This document shows, piece after piece, positions 20,450 through 30,599 of a DNA stretch of 64,000 nt (its first letter is position 1; every line of letters begins with the position of its first letter). The DNA is taken from contig CAMLJN010000017.1 of the NCBI GenBank assembly GCA_946480445.1, positions 1-64,000 of the forward strand, in the 5' to 3' direction. The position numbers and the translations under genes were made by a program. The DNA is from an uncultured Buttiauxella sp. GTDB lineage: Bacteria > Pseudomonadota > Gammaproteobacteria > Enterobacterales > Enterobacteriaceae. The notes under the pieces are model-generated. The model saw only the letters and a list, made by a program, of their open reading frames with translations. It ran no database searches and had not been told where the DNA came from.

Positions 20450-21907
20450 ATGACTATAACTCCTCAACATTTGATCGCGCTGCTACCGCTGTTGATCGTC
20501 GGATTGACGGTGGTGGTTGTGATGCTCTCCATAGCGTGGCGACGCGACCATTTTGTCAATGCAACCCTGTCGGTTATCGGCCTTAACGCCGCTCTGGTCT
20601 CTTTATGGTTTGTCGGGCAGGCCGGGGCGATGGATGTCACTCCGCTGATGCGCGTCGACGGCTTTGCCATGCTCTATACCGGGCTGGTATTGCTGGCAAG
20701 CCTTGCCACCTGTACCTTTGCCTATCCGTGGTTGCAGGGTTACACCGACAACCGCGAAGAGTTCTATCTGCTGGTGCTGATTGCCGCTCTCGGCGGCATT
20801 CTGCTGGCCAATGCCAATCATCTGGCCGCGCTGTTCCTCGGTATTGAATTGATTTCACTGCCGCTGTTCGGTCTGGTTGGCTACGCTTTTCGCCAGAAAC
20901 GTTCGCTTGAAGCGAGCATCAAATACACCATCCTCTCCGCCGCAGCCTCTTCCTTCCTGCTGTTCGGTATGGCGCTGGTGTATGCGGAATCGGGCAACCT
21001 GTCGTTTGTCAGCCTTGGCAAGAGCCTGGCGGATAACCTGCTGCACGAGCCGCTGCTGCTGGCGGGCCTGGGGCTGATGATTGTCGGTCTGGGCTTCAAG
21101 CTTTCTCTGGTGCCGTTCCACCTGTGGACGCCGGACGTTTATCAGGGCGCACCTGCTCCGGTTTCCACCTTCCTGGCCACCGCCAGCAAGATTGCCATCT
21201 TTGGTGTGGTGATGCGTCTGTTCCTCTACGCGCCGGTCGGTAACAGCGAAGCGGTACGCGTGGTGTTGGGCATTATCGCCTTCGCCTCTATCCTCTTCGG
21301 TAACCTGATGGCGCTGAGTCAGACTAATATCAAACGTCTGCTCGGCTACTCCTCGATCGCACACCTGGGTTACCTGCTGGTTGCTTTGATTGCACTGCAA
21401 AACGGCAGCATGTCGATGGAATCTGTGGGCGTCTATCTGGCCGGTTACCTGTTCAGCAGCCTCGGTGCGTTCGGCGTGGTGAGCCTGATGTCCAGCCCGT
21501 ACCGTGGCCCGGATGCCGATTCTCTGTACTCTTACCGTGGCCTGTTCTGGCATAAGCCCATTCTGTCTGCGGTGATGACGGTGATGATGCTTTCTCTGGC
21601 CGGTATTCCAATGACCCTGGGCTTTATCGGTAAGTTCTACATCATTGCAGTGGGCGTACAGGCTCATCTGTGGTGGCTGACCGGCGCGGTTGTGCTGGGC
21701 AGCGCCATCGGCCTTTACTACTATCTGCGCGTTACCGTGAGCCTGTATCTGAGTGCGCCTCAGCAGCTCAACCGTGATACCCCGGGCAACTGGGCTTTCA
21801 CCGCGGGTGGTGTTGTGGTGCTGATCTCGGCCGTACTGGTTCTGCTGCTGGGTGTCTACCCTCAGCCGCTTATCGACCTTGTACAGCTGGCGAAGCCGTT
21901 GATGTAA
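20450..21907 (+). CDS. nuoN: NADH-quinone oxidoreductase subunit N
   Basis: A 485-residue antiporter-like subunit, the last nuo gene, matching the E. coli protein over its whole length. [18 protein letters not shown] carries the conserved membrane glutamate, and [20 protein letters not shown] carries the lysine and loop. The operon ends at the terminator at 21963. Confidence 0.97.
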   Translation: MTITPQHLIALLPLLIVGLTVVVVMLSIAWRRDHFVNATLSVIGLNAALVSLWFVGQAGAMDVTPLMRVDGFAMLYTGLVLLASLATCTFAYPWLQGYTDNREEFYLLVLIAALGGILLANANHLAALFLGIELISLPLFGLVGYAFRQKRSLEASIKYTILSAAASSFLLFGMALVYAESGNLSFVSLGKSLADNLLHEPLLLAGLGLMIVGLGFKLSLVPFHLWTPDVYQGAPAPVSTFLATASKIAIFGVVMRLFLYAPVGNSEAVRVVLGIIAFASILFGNLMALSQTNIKRLLGYSSIAHLGYLLVALIALQNGSMSMESVGVYLAGYLFSSLGAFGVVSLMSSPYRGPDADSLYSYRGLFWHKPILSAVMTVMMLSLAGIPMTLGFIGKFYIIAVGVQAHLWWLTGAVVLGSAIGLYYYLRVTVSLYLSAPQQLNRDTPGNWAFTAGGVVVLISAVLVLLLGVYPQPLIDLVQLAKPLM

Positions 21908-21962
21908 GCTGAAAGGTCGTCTTTATACCCGCCGGGATGCGGCGGTTTAAAGAAATCATCTG

Positions 21963-21998
21963 CACCCTGTGAGCGTAAAGCTGACAGGGTGTTTTTTT
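21963..21998 (+). terminator. Terminator of the nuo operon
   Basis: CACCCTGT (21963-21970) pairs with ACAGGGTG (21984-21991) and is followed by seven T residues. It lies 55 bases after the nuoN stop. Confidence 0.9.
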
Positions 21999-22139
21999 GG
22001 CATGCTTGCTAATTTGAGAACGGGAAAGTTTTTGCCTGATACTGGAGGACTGCACTTCAGGGGTTAGTGCAAACAGAGGAGCAATTTATCCTGACTGTTT
22101 GTGTGTAACACAGGCATGTCATGCTGAGGAAAAGGGCGA

Positions 22140-22553
22140 TCAGTGGCGGAGTTGGGCCAGATCGTGTTCGCTTAGCCCGGTCATTTTCATGACGGTGTTG
22201 CGGTCGAGACCACTTTGCAACATGGTACGGGCGACTTCGAGTTAGCCTTTCTCAATGCCACGTTGCTCGCCAGGCTGGATGCCCTTCTCCATGCTTTTCT
22301 CAATACCTTTTGGTTTAAGCTGCTGTGCGATGGTCATAAGTGCGTTTCCGCGATGCGGCACACGCTGCGCCAGTTCGCGAACAAAAGCTTCGGAGTCTGC
22401 TGACTCACCGGCCTGTAAAAGATAGTGTATCAGCGACGTTACCTGGGATGAAGAAAGATAATCGGCCATCAGTAGCGTGACCAGACGGTCCGTGAGGGTA
22501 GCCATGTCGCGCTGGTGAATATGTTGTTCCTTCAACACAAACAGAGTATCAGT
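22140..22553 (-). pseudogene. Remnant of an Rpn-family (YhgA-like) nuclease/transposase gene
   Basis: Only the C-terminal part of a recombination-promoting nuclease (Rpn, PD-(D/E)XK, formerly transposase_31/YhgA-like) is recognisable: LVTLLMADYLSSSQVTSLI, then EAFVRELAQRVPHRG and MTIAQQL. The frame is closed by TAA at 22242-22244. Reading on in the same frame gives 33 more codons, including VARTMLQSGLDR and VMKMTGLSEHDL, to a TGA at 22140-22142. This is the usual Rpn C terminus, so the TAA is an in-frame nonsense mutation. Upstream the frame is blocked by a stop at 22554-22556, and the N-terminal nuclease domain is missing. The product cannot be active. Confidence 0.8.
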
Positions 22554-22607
22554 TTACCCGCAGCGTCTATTGGCAACAGTGGCCTTTAAATAACAGGAGT
22601 CTTAAAC

Positions 22608-23057
22608 ATGTTGAACTGGCAAGACTTACACCATTCGCAACTGAGCGTGAGCGACCTCTACGGCGTACTGGCGTTGCGCAATGCGGTGTTTATCGTGGAG
22701 CAAAACTGTCCGTATCAGGATATCGACGGTGACGATCTGGTGGGCGAGAATCGGCATTTACTGGGCTGGCGTGAAGGCAAATTGGTCGCCTACGCCAGAA
22801 TTTTGAAAAGTGAAAACGATCTGGAACCGGTGACGATCGGCAGGGTGATTATTGATCCTGCCGTGCGAGGAGAAAAGCTTGGCTACCAGTTAATGGAACG
22901 CGCGATAGCATCCTGCGAGCGTCACTGGCCGCAAAGCGCTATTTATCTTGGCTCACAGGCACATTTGCAGGCGTTCTATGCTCATTTTGGTTTCAGGCCG
23001 GTAACCGATGTTTATGATGAAGACGGCATTCCCCATGTCGGTATGGCTAACCGATAG
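22608..23057 (+). CDS. elaA: GNAT-family N-acetyltransferase ElaA
   Basis: A 149-residue single-domain GNAT acetyltransferase matching E. coli ElaA (153 aa). The acetyl-CoA-binding segment is IGRVIIDPAVRGEKLGYQLM (Q/RxxGxG/A type) near residues 76-95. The N-terminal FIVEQNCPYQDIDGDD is typical of the ElaA subfamily. The substrate is unknown. AGGAG lies seven or eight bases before the ATG. elaB follows after 97 bases. Confidence 0.93.
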   Translation: MLNWQDLHHSQLSVSDLYGVLALRNAVFIVEQNCPYQDIDGDDLVGENRHLLGWREGKLVAYARILKSENDLEPVTIGRVIIDPAVRGEKLGYQLMERAIASCERHWPQSAIYLGSQAHLQAFYAHFGFRPVTDVYDEDGIPHVGMANR

Positions 23058-23154
23058 CCTGGCTCGCCAGGCGAAAAGAACAGCCATTGTCTATAGTTAG
23101 CAGACGAGCAAATTCCTTTCCCTTCCTTTTGTGGAAATAACACGGAGAACATGA

Positions 23155-23454
23155 ATGCAACCGTATGAATCTCGTCTCGATGATGATCTGAGCCTTTTGA
23201 GTGAAACGCTTGAGGAAGTGCTGCGTTCTTCCGGGGATCCGGCGGATCAGAAGTACCTTGAGCTGAAAGCGCGTGCTGAGCAAGCTCTTCACGAAGTTAA
23301 AGCCCGCGTCAGCAACGCCTCAGACACTTACTACTATCGCGCCAGGCAGGCCGTCTACCGCGCGGATGATTATGTTCGTGAAAAACCCTGGCAGGGGATT
23401 GGCGTAGGGGCTGCCGCCGGGCTGATACTCGGGCTGCTGCTGGCCCGACGCTAA
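23155..23454 (+). CDS. elaB: Tail-anchored ribosome-associated membrane protein ElaB (DUF883)
   Basis: A 99-residue protein of the DUF883/ElaB-YqjD family. A charged, helical N-terminal part is followed by one C-terminal membrane segment at about 79-97 (GIGVGAAAGLILGLLLARR), the tail anchor. In E. coli such proteins bind stationary-phase ribosomes at the inner membrane and are RpoS-dependent; ElaB also affects stress tolerance. GGAG precedes the ATG. Confidence 0.93.
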   Translation: MQPYESRLDDDLSLLSETLEEVLRSSGDPADQKYLELKARAEQALHEVKARVSNASDTYYYRARQAVYRADDYVREKPWQGIGVGAAAGLILGLLLARR

Positions 23455-23462
23455 GGCGCTTT

Positions 23463-23484
23463 GGCGCACGGTTTACCGTGCGCC
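23463..23484. repeat. Perfect hairpin after elaB
   Basis: GGCGCACGGT (23463-23472) pairs with ACCGTGCGCC (23475-23484), leaving a two-base loop. It sits nine bases after the elaB stop. The following GGATAA with this stem resembles a degenerate REP unit. There is no T-run directly after it. Confidence 0.55.
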
Positions 23485-23502
23485 GGATAAAATAAGATCT
23501 TA

Positions 23503-23525
23503 CCCACTGGGTGGGATTTTTTTTT
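23503..23525 (+). terminator. Terminator between elaB and menF
   Basis: CCCAC (23503-23507) pairs with GTGGG (23511-23515) and is followed by nine T residues. The stem is short, but the T-run is long. The menF start lies about 50 bases on, so the men promoter must be close by. Confidence 0.6.
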
Positions 23526-23576
23526 AGCGCCATGTCCACGTATAATCGAGGGCTTTTCAGGGAAGGTGGGATAATC

Positions 23577-24878
23577 GTGAATTCAGTAAGCGTTGCGCTG
23601 CAACAACTCCAGCTTGCATTAACAGAAGAATTTACGGACGCACCGGGCCTGAAATGCCTGTGTGTTGACGTCACCCTGAGCGATGCTTTTGACGCCCTTG
23701 CCTGGCTGGGCGGCCTGCGGCTTTACCCGTACTTTTACTGGCAGCAACGAGACGGTGATGATGAGGTTGCCGCTCTCGGTGCCGTCTGCCGGTTTAATGC
23801 CCTGACGCAGGCGCAGGCTTTTGTGCAGGCAAATCCTGAACAACCTTTCACGCGAATCTGGGGGCTGAATGCCTTCAACCCGGCGGCAGGCTATCTATTT
23901 TTACCGCGCCTCGAATGGCGCAGAAAAGGTGGTGAAGCCTGCCTGTGTCTGCATCTCTACAGCGAATCTTCGCTCAAAGAGGATGCCCGGGAGGCGGCGG
24001 CTTTCCTTGAACAAATCCTGCCGACCAAACCCTTAGCGCCTCTGCATTTACACTGCCTGAGCGAGCTGCACCATCCGGGGCACAATGAGTGGTGTGAGAT
24101 GATTGGCAAGGCGACTGAGGCTATTGGGCAAGGGAAACTGGACAAAGTGGTGCTCGCCCGGGCGACAGATCTACAGTTTTCATCGTCGGTTTGCGCCGCA
24201 GGATTGATGGCGGCCAGCCGTCGGGTGAATTTCAACTGCTACCATTTTCTGCTGGCTTTTGATGAGCAGAACGCCTTCCTTGGATCAAGCCCGGAAAGGT
24301 TGTGGCGGCGAATCGGCTCCGCTTTGCGTACGGAAGCGTTAGCGGGCACCGTGGCGAACCACGTCGAGGATCATCAGGCGTGGGCGTTAGGGCAATGGCT
24401 GCTTAAAGATGATAAAAATCAGCGCGAAAATATGCTGGTTGTGGAAGATATCTGTCAGCGTCTGAAGCAGAAGGTTGGCGTGCTCGACGTGCTACCCGCG
24501 CAAATTGTTCGCCTGCGTAAGGTTCAGCATCTGCGCCGCTGCATCTGGACGGAGCTTGCGGAGCCTGACGATGCCGTTTGTCTTCAGCAGCTTCAGCCCA
24601 CGGCGGCCGTTGCCGGGCTGCCGCGCGAGCCTGCAAAATCATTTATCAATGACGTTGAACCCTTTGAACGCGAATGGTACGCGGGATCGGCGGGCTATCT
24701 GTCGAGCCAGCAAACTGAGTTCTGCGTAACATTACGTTCCGCAAAAGTGACAGGAGCAACGGTCAGGCTGTATGCCGGAGCGGGGATTGTCGCCGGGTCC
24801 GATCCCGAGCTTGAGTGGCAGGAAATTGAAAATAAAGCGGCTGGGCTGCGCACTTTGCTGACCCGGACCGCGTTCTGA
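23577..24878 (+). CDS. menF: Isochorismate synthase MenF
   Basis: A 433-residue chorismate-utilising enzyme (E. coli 431 aa) converting chorismate to isochorismate, the first step of menaquinone synthesis. The C-terminal two thirds form the conserved chorismate-binding domain: LDKVVLARATDL, FLGSSPERLWRR, EALAGTVANH, VVEDICQRL and LQPTAAVAGLPR. The start is taken as GTG 23577 (AAGGTGGG lies upstream), because similarity begins there; the frame is open to ATG 23511, which overlaps the terminator. The tail is RLYAGAGIVAGSDPELEWQE, the Mg-binding region. Confidence 0.94.
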   Translation: MNSVSVALQQLQLALTEEFTDAPGLKCLCVDVTLSDAFDALAWLGGLRLYPYFYWQQRDGDDEVAALGAVCRFNALTQAQAFVQANPEQPFTRIWGLNAFNPAAGYLFLPRLEWRRKGGEACLCLHLYSESSLKEDAREAAAFLEQILPTKPLAPLHLHCLSELHHPGHNEWCEMIGKATEAIGQGKLDKVVLARATDLQFSSSVCAAGLMAASRRVNFNCYHFLLAFDEQNAFLGSSPERLWRRIGSALRTEALAGTVANHVEDHQAWALGQWLLKDDKNQRENMLVVEDICQRLKQKVGVLDVLPAQIVRLRKVQHLRRCIWTELAEPDDAVCLQQLQPTAAVAGLPREPAKSFINDVEPFEREWYAGSAGYLSSQQTEFCVTLRSAKVTGATVRLYAGAGIVAGSDPELEWQEIENKAAGLRTLLTRTAF

Positions 24879-24960
24879 ATGAACTATTACCGATTCATAT
24901 CAAATTACTCATTCCAGCAATAATTATAATGAGTCAGCAAAATTGACTCAGGACCAGACT

Positions 24961-26631
24961 ATGTCGATAAGCTCGTTTAACCGCCGTTGGGCGCAGGTGA
25001 TCCTCGAAGCGCTAACGCGTCACGGCGTGCGTCACGTCTGCATTGCGCCAGGCTCGCGTTCTACGCCGCTGACCTTAACGGCCGCTGAGCATTCGTCCTT
25101 TATTTGCCATACCCATTTTGACGAGCGCGGCCTGGGCCATCTTGCCTTAGGCCTGGCAAAAGCCAGCGGTCAGCCCGTTGCGGTGATTGTCACCTCGGGT
25201 ACAGCGGTGGCCAATCTTTATCCTGCCCTAATTGAAGCGGGGCTGACCGGTGAAAAACTGATTCTTTTAACGGCGGACCGTCCGCCGGAGCTTATCGACT
25301 GTGGTGCAAACCAGGCGATTCGTCAGCCTGGCATGTTCGGCTCCCACCCGACGGTTGCGGTAAACTTACCGCGCCCTACGCAGGATATTCCAGCTCGCTG
25401 GCTCGTTTCTACTATCGACAGCGCGCTGGGTCAGCAGACCCACGGTGGAATACATATCAACTGCCCGTTTGCTGAGCCACTCTATGGCGCGCTGGATGAG
25501 ACGGGGATCGGCTGGCAAAGCGAACTGGGCGACTGGTGGCAGGACGAAAAACCGTGGCTGCGGGAAGCCTACGGCCGGGAAGTGGTTAAGCAGCGCGACT
25601 GGTTCTTCTGGCGACAAAAACGGGGCGTCGTAGTGGCCGGACGCATGAGCGCGGAAGAGGGCGAACAGGTGGCCGCGTGGGCGAACATGCTCGGTTGGCC
25701 GCTGATTGGCGATGTGCTCTCGCAAACCGGGCAGCCTCTGCCGTGTGCCGATCTGTGGCTGAGCAACAGCCGGGCGACCAGCGAACTCGGGCAGGCGCAA
25801 ATCATCATTCAGTTTGGCAGCAGCCTGACCGGTAAGCGGGTGCTGCAATGGCAGGCTACCTGTGCGCCGGAAGAGTACTGGCTGGTCGATCCGCTTCCCG
25901 GCAGACTCGACCCGGCGAACCATCGGGGTCGCCGTCTGTCAGGCAATATTGCCGACTGGCTGGCGTTGCACCCGGCCGAAAAACGGCCCGCCTGGGCTGA
26001 GAACCTGGCGCCGCTGGCGCGACTTGCGCAGGGTATCGTTAAACCTGGCACCAGCGAATTTGGCGAAGCGCAGGTGGCTGCTCGTCTGCCTGAACTGCTG
26101 CCCGAAGCGGGGCAGCTGTTTCTCGGCAACAGTCTCGTGGTGCGTCTGGTTGATGCTTTTGCACAAATGCCCGCCGGTTATCCGGTCTACAGTAATCGCG
26201 GTGCCAGCGGCATTGACGGGCTGCTTTCGACTTCCGCTGGCGTCCAGCGTGCGACGGCTCGTGCCACGCTGACCGTGGTCGGCGATCTCTCCGCTCTGTA
26301 CGACATGAACTCTCTGGCGCTGCTCCGCCAGGTCTGTGCGCCCTATGTTCTGCTGATTGTGAACAATAACGGCGGGCAAATTTTCTCTCTGTTGCCAACG
26401 CCTGCCGCCGAGCGTGAACGCTTTTACTGCATGCCGCAGGACGTGAACTTTGCTCACGCAGCGGCGATGTTCGGCCTGAGCTACCACAACCCCGGCTGCT
26501 GGGATGAACTGTATGAAGTGGTGACTGGCGCGTGGCAGCGACCCCAGGCGACGATTATTGAAATTACCGTTGCGGAAACGACCGGGGCGCAGACGCTGCA
26601 AACCTTACTCGCTAAGGTCAGCCAGGCATGA
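24961..26631 (+). CDS. menD: SEPHCHC synthase MenD (ThDP-dependent)
   Basis: A 556-residue thiamine-diphosphate enzyme, the same length as in E. coli. It joins 2-oxoglutarate-derived succinic semialdehyde to isochorismate. The N-terminal domain carries the catalytic glutamate region [12 protein letters not shown] and [20 protein letters not shown]. The C-terminal domain has the ThDP/Mg motif [15 protein letters not shown] ending in [14 protein letters not shown]. The start ATG 24961 ([12 protein letters not shown]) is chosen over ATG 24943 on similarity, with AGGA upstream. The stop overlaps the menH start by four bases. Confidence 0.96.
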   Translation: MSISSFNRRWAQVILEALTRHGVRHVCIAPGSRSTPLTLTAAEHSSFICHTHFDERGLGHLALGLAKASGQPVAVIVTSGTAVANLYPALIEAGLTGEKLILLTADRPPELIDCGANQAIRQPGMFGSHPTVAVNLPRPTQDIPARWLVSTIDSALGQQTHGGIHINCPFAEPLYGALDETGIGWQSELGDWWQDEKPWLREAYGREVVKQRDWFFWRQKRGVVVAGRMSAEEGEQVAAWANMLGWPLIGDVLSQTGQPLPCADLWLSNSRATSELGQAQIIIQFGSSLTGKRVLQWQATCAPEEYWLVDPLPGRLDPANHRGRRLSGNIADWLALHPAEKRPAWAENLAPLARLAQGIVKPGTSEFGEAQVAARLPELLPEAGQLFLGNSLVVRLVDAFAQMPAGYPVYSNRGASGIDGLLSTSAGVQRATARATLTVVGDLSALYDMNSLALLRQVCAPYVLLIVNNNGGQIFSLLPTPAAERERFYCMPQDVNFAHAAAMFGLSYHNPGCWDELYEVVTGAWQRPQATIIEITVAETTGAQTLQTLLAKVSQA

Positions 26632-27410
26632 TACTGCACGCCGTCGCCAGCCCGGGTAGGAGGGCAGAGTTGCCCTGTCTGGTATGGCTGCACGGTTTTT
26701 TAGGCAGTGAACAGGAGTGGCGCGCGTTTCACGACGCCTTTGCGGACTGGCCGCAAATACGCGTTGATCTGCCAGGTCATGGCCTGTCAGCTGAGATTAC
26801 GGTCAAGAGCTTTGCTGACGTCGATGATCTCCTGTGCAATACGTTAGTTAGTTACAACATACTCAACTACTGGCTGGTGGGATACTCCCTCGGCGGTCGT
26901 CTCGCGATGTATCACGCTTGCCGCGCAATAAAACCGGGCCTGAAGGGGCTGATTGTCGAAGGCGGCAATCCGGGGCTTGCTGATTCACAGGCTGCGGAAC
27001 AGCGCCGTGAGGCCGACAGTCTCTGGGCACAACGTTTCCGCGAGCAGCCGCTCCGGCAGGTGCTCGCGGACTGGTATCAGCAGCCAGTGTTCAGTTCGCT
27101 GAGCGCGCAGCAGCGTGAAGAGTTAATCGCCCTGCGCAGCGAGAATAATTCACACTCGCTTGCCCTGATGCTTGAGACCACCTCGCTTGGCGTGCAGCCC
27201 GATCTGCATGCCGGGCTGAAAGATCTGCGCATTCCGTTTCACTATATTTGTGGCGAGAGGGATGAAAAATTTCGCGCCACGGCAGAAGCTTTGCAGCTGT
27301 CACCCCATTTGATTCCTGCAGCCGGGCACAATGCGCACAGGGAAAACCCTGCGGCATTTCGCGCCTGCCTGCTGACTCTGTTGCGTCAACCTATTGAGGA
27401 CACACCATGA
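26628..27410 (+). CDS. menH: SHCHC synthase MenH (alpha/beta hydrolase fold)
   Basis: A 260-residue alpha/beta-hydrolase-fold enzyme that eliminates pyruvate from SEPHCHC in menaquinone synthesis. The nucleophile elbow is GYSLGGRLA near residue 86, with the oxyanion region [14 protein letters not shown] and the catalytic His in [11 protein letters not shown]. It is eight residues longer than the E. coli protein. It overlaps menD and menB by four bases, so translation is probably coupled. Confidence 0.95.
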   Translation: MILHAVASPGRRAELPCLVWLHGFLGSEQEWRAFHDAFADWPQIRVDLPGHGLSAEITVKSFADVDDLLCNTLVSYNILNYWLVGYSLGGRLAMYHACRAIKPGLKGLIVEGGNPGLADSQAAEQRREADSLWAQRFREQPLRQVLADWYQQPVFSSLSAQQREELIALRSENNSHSLALMLETTSLGVQPDLHAGLKDLRIPFHYICGERDEKFRATAEALQLSPHLIPAAGHNAHRENPAAFRACLLTLLRQPIEDTP

Positions 27411-28264
27411 TTTATCCTGATGAACAAATGCTCTACGCCCCGATTGAATGGCAGGACTGCTCTGAAGGCTACACCGATATTCGTTACCATAAGTCCTCTG
27501 ACGGCATCGCCAAAATCACCATCAACCGCCCGGAAGTGCGTAACGCTTTCCGCCCGCTGACTGTAAAAGAGATGATCAACGCGCTGGCGGATGCACGTTA
27601 TGATGACAATATCGGCGTGATTATCCTGACCGGCGAAGGCGAAAAAGCCTTCTGTGCAGGCGGGGATCAGAAAGTACGTGGCGACTACGGCGGCTATCAG
27701 GACGCGAGCGGCACGCACCATCTGAACGTGCTGGATTTTCAGCGTCAGATCCGTACCTGTCCTAAACCTGTGGTGGCGATGGTGGCTGGTTTCTCTATCG
27801 GTGGCGGCCACGTGCTGCACATGATGTGCGATCTGACTATCGCCGCTGAGAACGCTATTTTCGGCCAGACCGGCCCGAAAGTGGGATCTTTCGACGGCGG
27901 CTGGGGGGCCTCTTACATGGCTCGTATCGTGGGCCAGAAAAAAGCGCGTGAAATCTGGTTCCTGTGCCGTCAGTACGACGCAAAAGAGGCGCTGGACATG
28001 GGGCTGGTCAACACCGTTGTGCCTAACGCCGAGCTTGAAAAAGAAACGGTGCGCTGGTGCCGCGAAATGCTGCAAAACAGCCCGATGGCGCTGCGCTGCC
28101 TGAAAGCCGCACTGAATGCGGACTGCGACGGTCAGGCCGGACTTCAGGAGCTGGCGGGCAATGCGACAATGCTGTTCTACATGACCGAAGAAGGTCAGGA
28201 AGGTCGCAACGCGTTCAACCAGAAACGTCAGCCTGACTTCAGCAAATTCAAACGGAATCCATAA
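27407..28264 (+). CDS. menB: 1,4-dihydroxy-2-naphthoyl-CoA synthase MenB
   Basis: A 285-residue crotonase-fold enzyme closing the second ring of the naphthoquinone. Visible signatures are [19 protein letters not shown] (CoA and bicarbonate-site region), [14 protein letters not shown] (oxyanion hole) and [20 protein letters not shown]. The length matches E. coli (285 aa). Its TAA shares one base with the menC ATG. Confidence 0.97.
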   Translation: MIYPDEQMLYAPIEWQDCSEGYTDIRYHKSSDGIAKITINRPEVRNAFRPLTVKEMINALADARYDDNIGVIILTGEGEKAFCAGGDQKVRGDYGGYQDASGTHHLNVLDFQRQIRTCPKPVVAMVAGFSIGGGHVLHMMCDLTIAAENAIFGQTGPKVGSFDGGWGASYMARIVGQKKAREIWFLCRQYDAKEALDMGLVNTVVPNAELEKETVRWCREMLQNSPMALRCLKAALNADCDGQAGLQELAGNATMLFYMTEEGQEGRNAFNQKRQPDFSKFKRNP

Positions 28265-29229
28265 TGCGAAGCGTGGGTCTGTGGCGCTTCCAGGTGCCAA
28301 TGGATGCCGGCGTGGTGCTGCGTGAGCGGCGTCTGAAAACACGCGATGGCCTGCTGGTGCGCCTGAAGCTGGGTGATAAGGAAGGCTGGGGAGAGATCTC
28401 CCCGCTGCCCGGTTTTAGCTTTGAGACGGTTGATGAAGCGCAACTTGTTGCCCGGGAATGGTTAACGGACTGGCAAGATGGCGCAGAGTCAGCCCTGCCA
28501 GAAATGCCGTCCGTGGCGTTCGGCCTGAGCTGCGCGCTGGCGGAGATGAGCGGCGAGTTACCGGCAGCGGCGGATTACCGGGCAGCACCCTTGTGCACGG
28601 GCGATCCGGATGAACTGTTCGCCATGCTGGCGTCACTGCCAGGCGAAAAGGTGGCGAAAGTTAAGGTTGGATTGTACGAAGCCGTGCGTGACGGCATGGT
28701 GGTAAACCTGTTACTGGAGGCTGTACCGGACTTACGGCTGCGTCTGGATGCTAACCGGGGCTGGACGCCGCTCAAAGCGCAGCAGTTTGCCAAATACGTT
28801 AATCCTGAGCTGCGCCCGCGTATCGCGTTTATCGAAGAGCCGTGTAAGACTCGGGAGCAGTCCCGTGAGTTTGCCCGCGAAACCGGTATTGCTATCGCCT
28901 GGGATGAAAGTCTGCGCGAGCCAGATTTTGAGTTTGTCGCAGAACCGGGTCTGAGCGCGGTGGTGATCAAACCGACGCTGACCGGCAGCCTGGCCAAAGT
29001 GCGCGAGCAGGTGGCAATCGCTCATGCTTTGGGGCTGACGGCGGTTATCAGCTCGTCCATTGAGTCCAGTCTTGGCCTGATACAGCTGGCGCGTATTGCC
29101 GCGTGGCTCACTCCACAAACCCTTCCCGGCCTTGATACGCTGTCGTTGATGCAGGCTCAGCTGGTGCGCGAGTGGCCGAATAGTCCGCTCCCTTGCTGGT
29201 CTGTCGCTGAACTTGAGCAAATTGTATGA
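28264..29229 (+). CDS. menC: o-Succinylbenzoate synthase MenC
   Basis: A 321-residue enolase-superfamily enzyme that dehydrates SHCHC to o-succinylbenzoate. The catalytic lysine is in [10 protein letters not shown]. Metal-binding acids are in [17 protein letters not shown] and [10 protein letters not shown], and the second lysine is in [10 protein letters not shown]. The length is as in E. coli (320 aa). It sits inside the men operon with start and stop overlapping menB and menE. Confidence 0.96.
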   Translation: MRSVGLWRFQVPMDAGVVLRERRLKTRDGLLVRLKLGDKEGWGEISPLPGFSFETVDEAQLVAREWLTDWQDGAESALPEMPSVAFGLSCALAEMSGELPAAADYRAAPLCTGDPDELFAMLASLPGEKVAKVKVGLYEAVRDGMVVNLLLEAVPDLRLRLDANRGWTPLKAQQFAKYVNPELRPRIAFIEEPCKTREQSREFARETGIAIAWDESLREPDFEFVAEPGLSAVVIKPTLTGSLAKVREQVAIAHALGLTAVISSSIESSLGLIQLARIAAWLTPQTLPGLDTLSLMQAQLVREWPNSPLPCWSVAELEQIV

Positions 29230-30581
29230 ACTTTAACCTCTGGCCCTGGCAACACTGGGCACGAGTCAACGGCGGCGCCCCAGCTTTAGGGCTGCCGGAC
29301 ACCACGCTTGACTGGCAGGCGCTTAGCCAGCGCGTTGATGCGCTGGCGGGCGGCTTCAGGCGGCAGGGGGTGCGGGAGGGGCAGGGCGTCGCTTTCCGGG
29401 CAAAAAACAGTGCGGACATGGTGTTATGCTGGCTGGCGCTGTTGCAATGCGGTGCGCGGATTTTACCGCTGAACCCTCAGCTGCCTGATGTGCTGCTCGA
29501 AAAATTGCTGCCCGGCTTATCCATCACTCATGCTTTAGTTTCAGATTCTGCTGCGCCAGTTCCCGGTTTTGACTCGCTGAAGGTCAGTGAAGGCGAAGCC
29601 TGGCAGATTGAGTGGCAGCCTGAGCGGCTGGTTTCCATGACCTTAACCTCCGGTTCAAGCGGGCTGCCGAAAGCGGCGGTGCATACCGCCGGGGCTCACT
29701 TAGCCAGCGCCGCCGGGGTGCTGTCGGTGATGGACTATGGCCCAGGTGACAGCTGGTTGCTGTCTTTGCCACTTTTCCACGTTTCGGGGCAGGGCATTCT
29801 CTGGCGCTGGCTGCTGGCCGGTGGACGCATGGTGGTGCGCGATCTCCATCCGCTGCATAGCGCATTAAAAGATTGTACCCATGCTTCGCTGGTACCAACC
29901 CAGCTCTGGCGTCTGCTTGAGCAACCGGAACCCTTTGCCCTGCGCGAAGTTTTGCTCGGTGGTGCGGCGATCCCCGTCGAATTAACCGAGGCCGCCCAGG
30001 CCCGGGGAGTAAAATGCTGGTGTGGCTACGGTCTGACAGAGCTGGCCTCGACGGTTTGTGCGAAATCCGCCGATGGGCTGCCAGATGTTGGCGAAGCCTT
30101 GCCGGGGCGTGAAGTCAAAATTGTTGACGAGGAAGTGTGGATCAAAGCGACGAGCCTTGCCTGCGGTTACTGGCAGAATGGCCGTCTCGTCTCCCTGCTC
30201 AATGAACAGGGCTGGTTCAGTACTCGCGATCGTGGCGTATTACGCGGCGGTCGCCTGACAATACTCGGCCGCCTGGATAATCAGTTTTTCAGCGGTGGGG
30301 AAGGTATTCAGCCCGAAGAAATTGAGCGTGTGCTGCTGGCACATCCGGCGGTGAAGCAGGTCTTTGTGGTGCCCGTTGACGATGCTGAGTTTGGGCAGCG
30401 CCCGGTCGCGGTGGTTGAGGCAGAGCCAGACTTTGAGGTAACGGAGCTTGCCAGATGGGTGGAAGGCAGGGTTGCGCGCTTCCAGCAGCCCGTACGTTGG
30501 TTACGTTTGCCAGAATGCGTGAAACAAGGTGGGATTAAAATCTCACGCAAAGCCGTGCAGGATTGGGTGGCGGGGAGCTGA
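29226..30581 (+). CDS. menE: o-Succinylbenzoate-CoA ligase MenE
   Basis: A 451-residue acyl-CoA ligase of the ANL superfamily, activating o-succinylbenzoate with ATP and CoA. The AMP-binding P-loop is [16 protein letters not shown] near residues 138-153, and [13 protein letters not shown] and [18 protein letters not shown] are the conserved adenylate and hinge motifs. The catalytic C-terminal lysine is in [11 protein letters not shown]. It overlaps menC by four bases and is the last gene of the operon. Its stop codon lies in the loop of the terminator hairpin. Confidence 0.95.
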   Translation: MNFNLWPWQHWARVNGGAPALGLPDTTLDWQALSQRVDALAGGFRRQGVREGQGVAFRAKNSADMVLCWLALLQCGARILPLNPQLPDVLLEKLLPGLSITHALVSDSAAPVPGFDSLKVSEGEAWQIEWQPERLVSMTLTSGSSGLPKAAVHTAGAHLASAAGVLSVMDYGPGDSWLLSLPLFHVSGQGILWRWLLAGGRMVVRDLHPLHSALKDCTHASLVPTQLWRLLEQPEPFALREVLLGGAAIPVELTEAAQARGVKCWCGYGLTELASTVCAKSADGLPDVGEALPGREVKIVDEEVWIKATSLACGYWQNGRLVSLLNEQGWFSTRDRGVLRGGRLTILGRLDNQFFSGGEGIQPEEIERVLLAHPAVKQVFVVPVDDAEFGQRPVAVVEAEPDFEVTELARWVEGRVARFQQPVRWLRLPECVKQGGIKISRKAVQDWVAGS

Positions 30582-30599
30582 CTCCCCGCTTTTGTTTTA
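30570..30599 (+). terminator. Terminator of the men operon
   Basis: GCGGGGAG (30570-30577) pairs with CTCCCCGC (30582-30589) and is followed by TTTTGTTTT. The TGA of menE (30579-30581) falls in the four-base loop, and the element reaches into the last bases of the convergent catalase gene. Confidence 0.88.

Noticed and set aside
20855..21667. A 270-codon open frame opposite nuoN
   Set aside because: Gln/His/Arg-rich antisense shadow of a conserved membrane protein gene.
22215..22403. A 62-codon plus-strand frame after the nuo terminator
   Set aside because: It lies opposite the Rpn remnant, whose reading on the minus strand clearly matches a known family.
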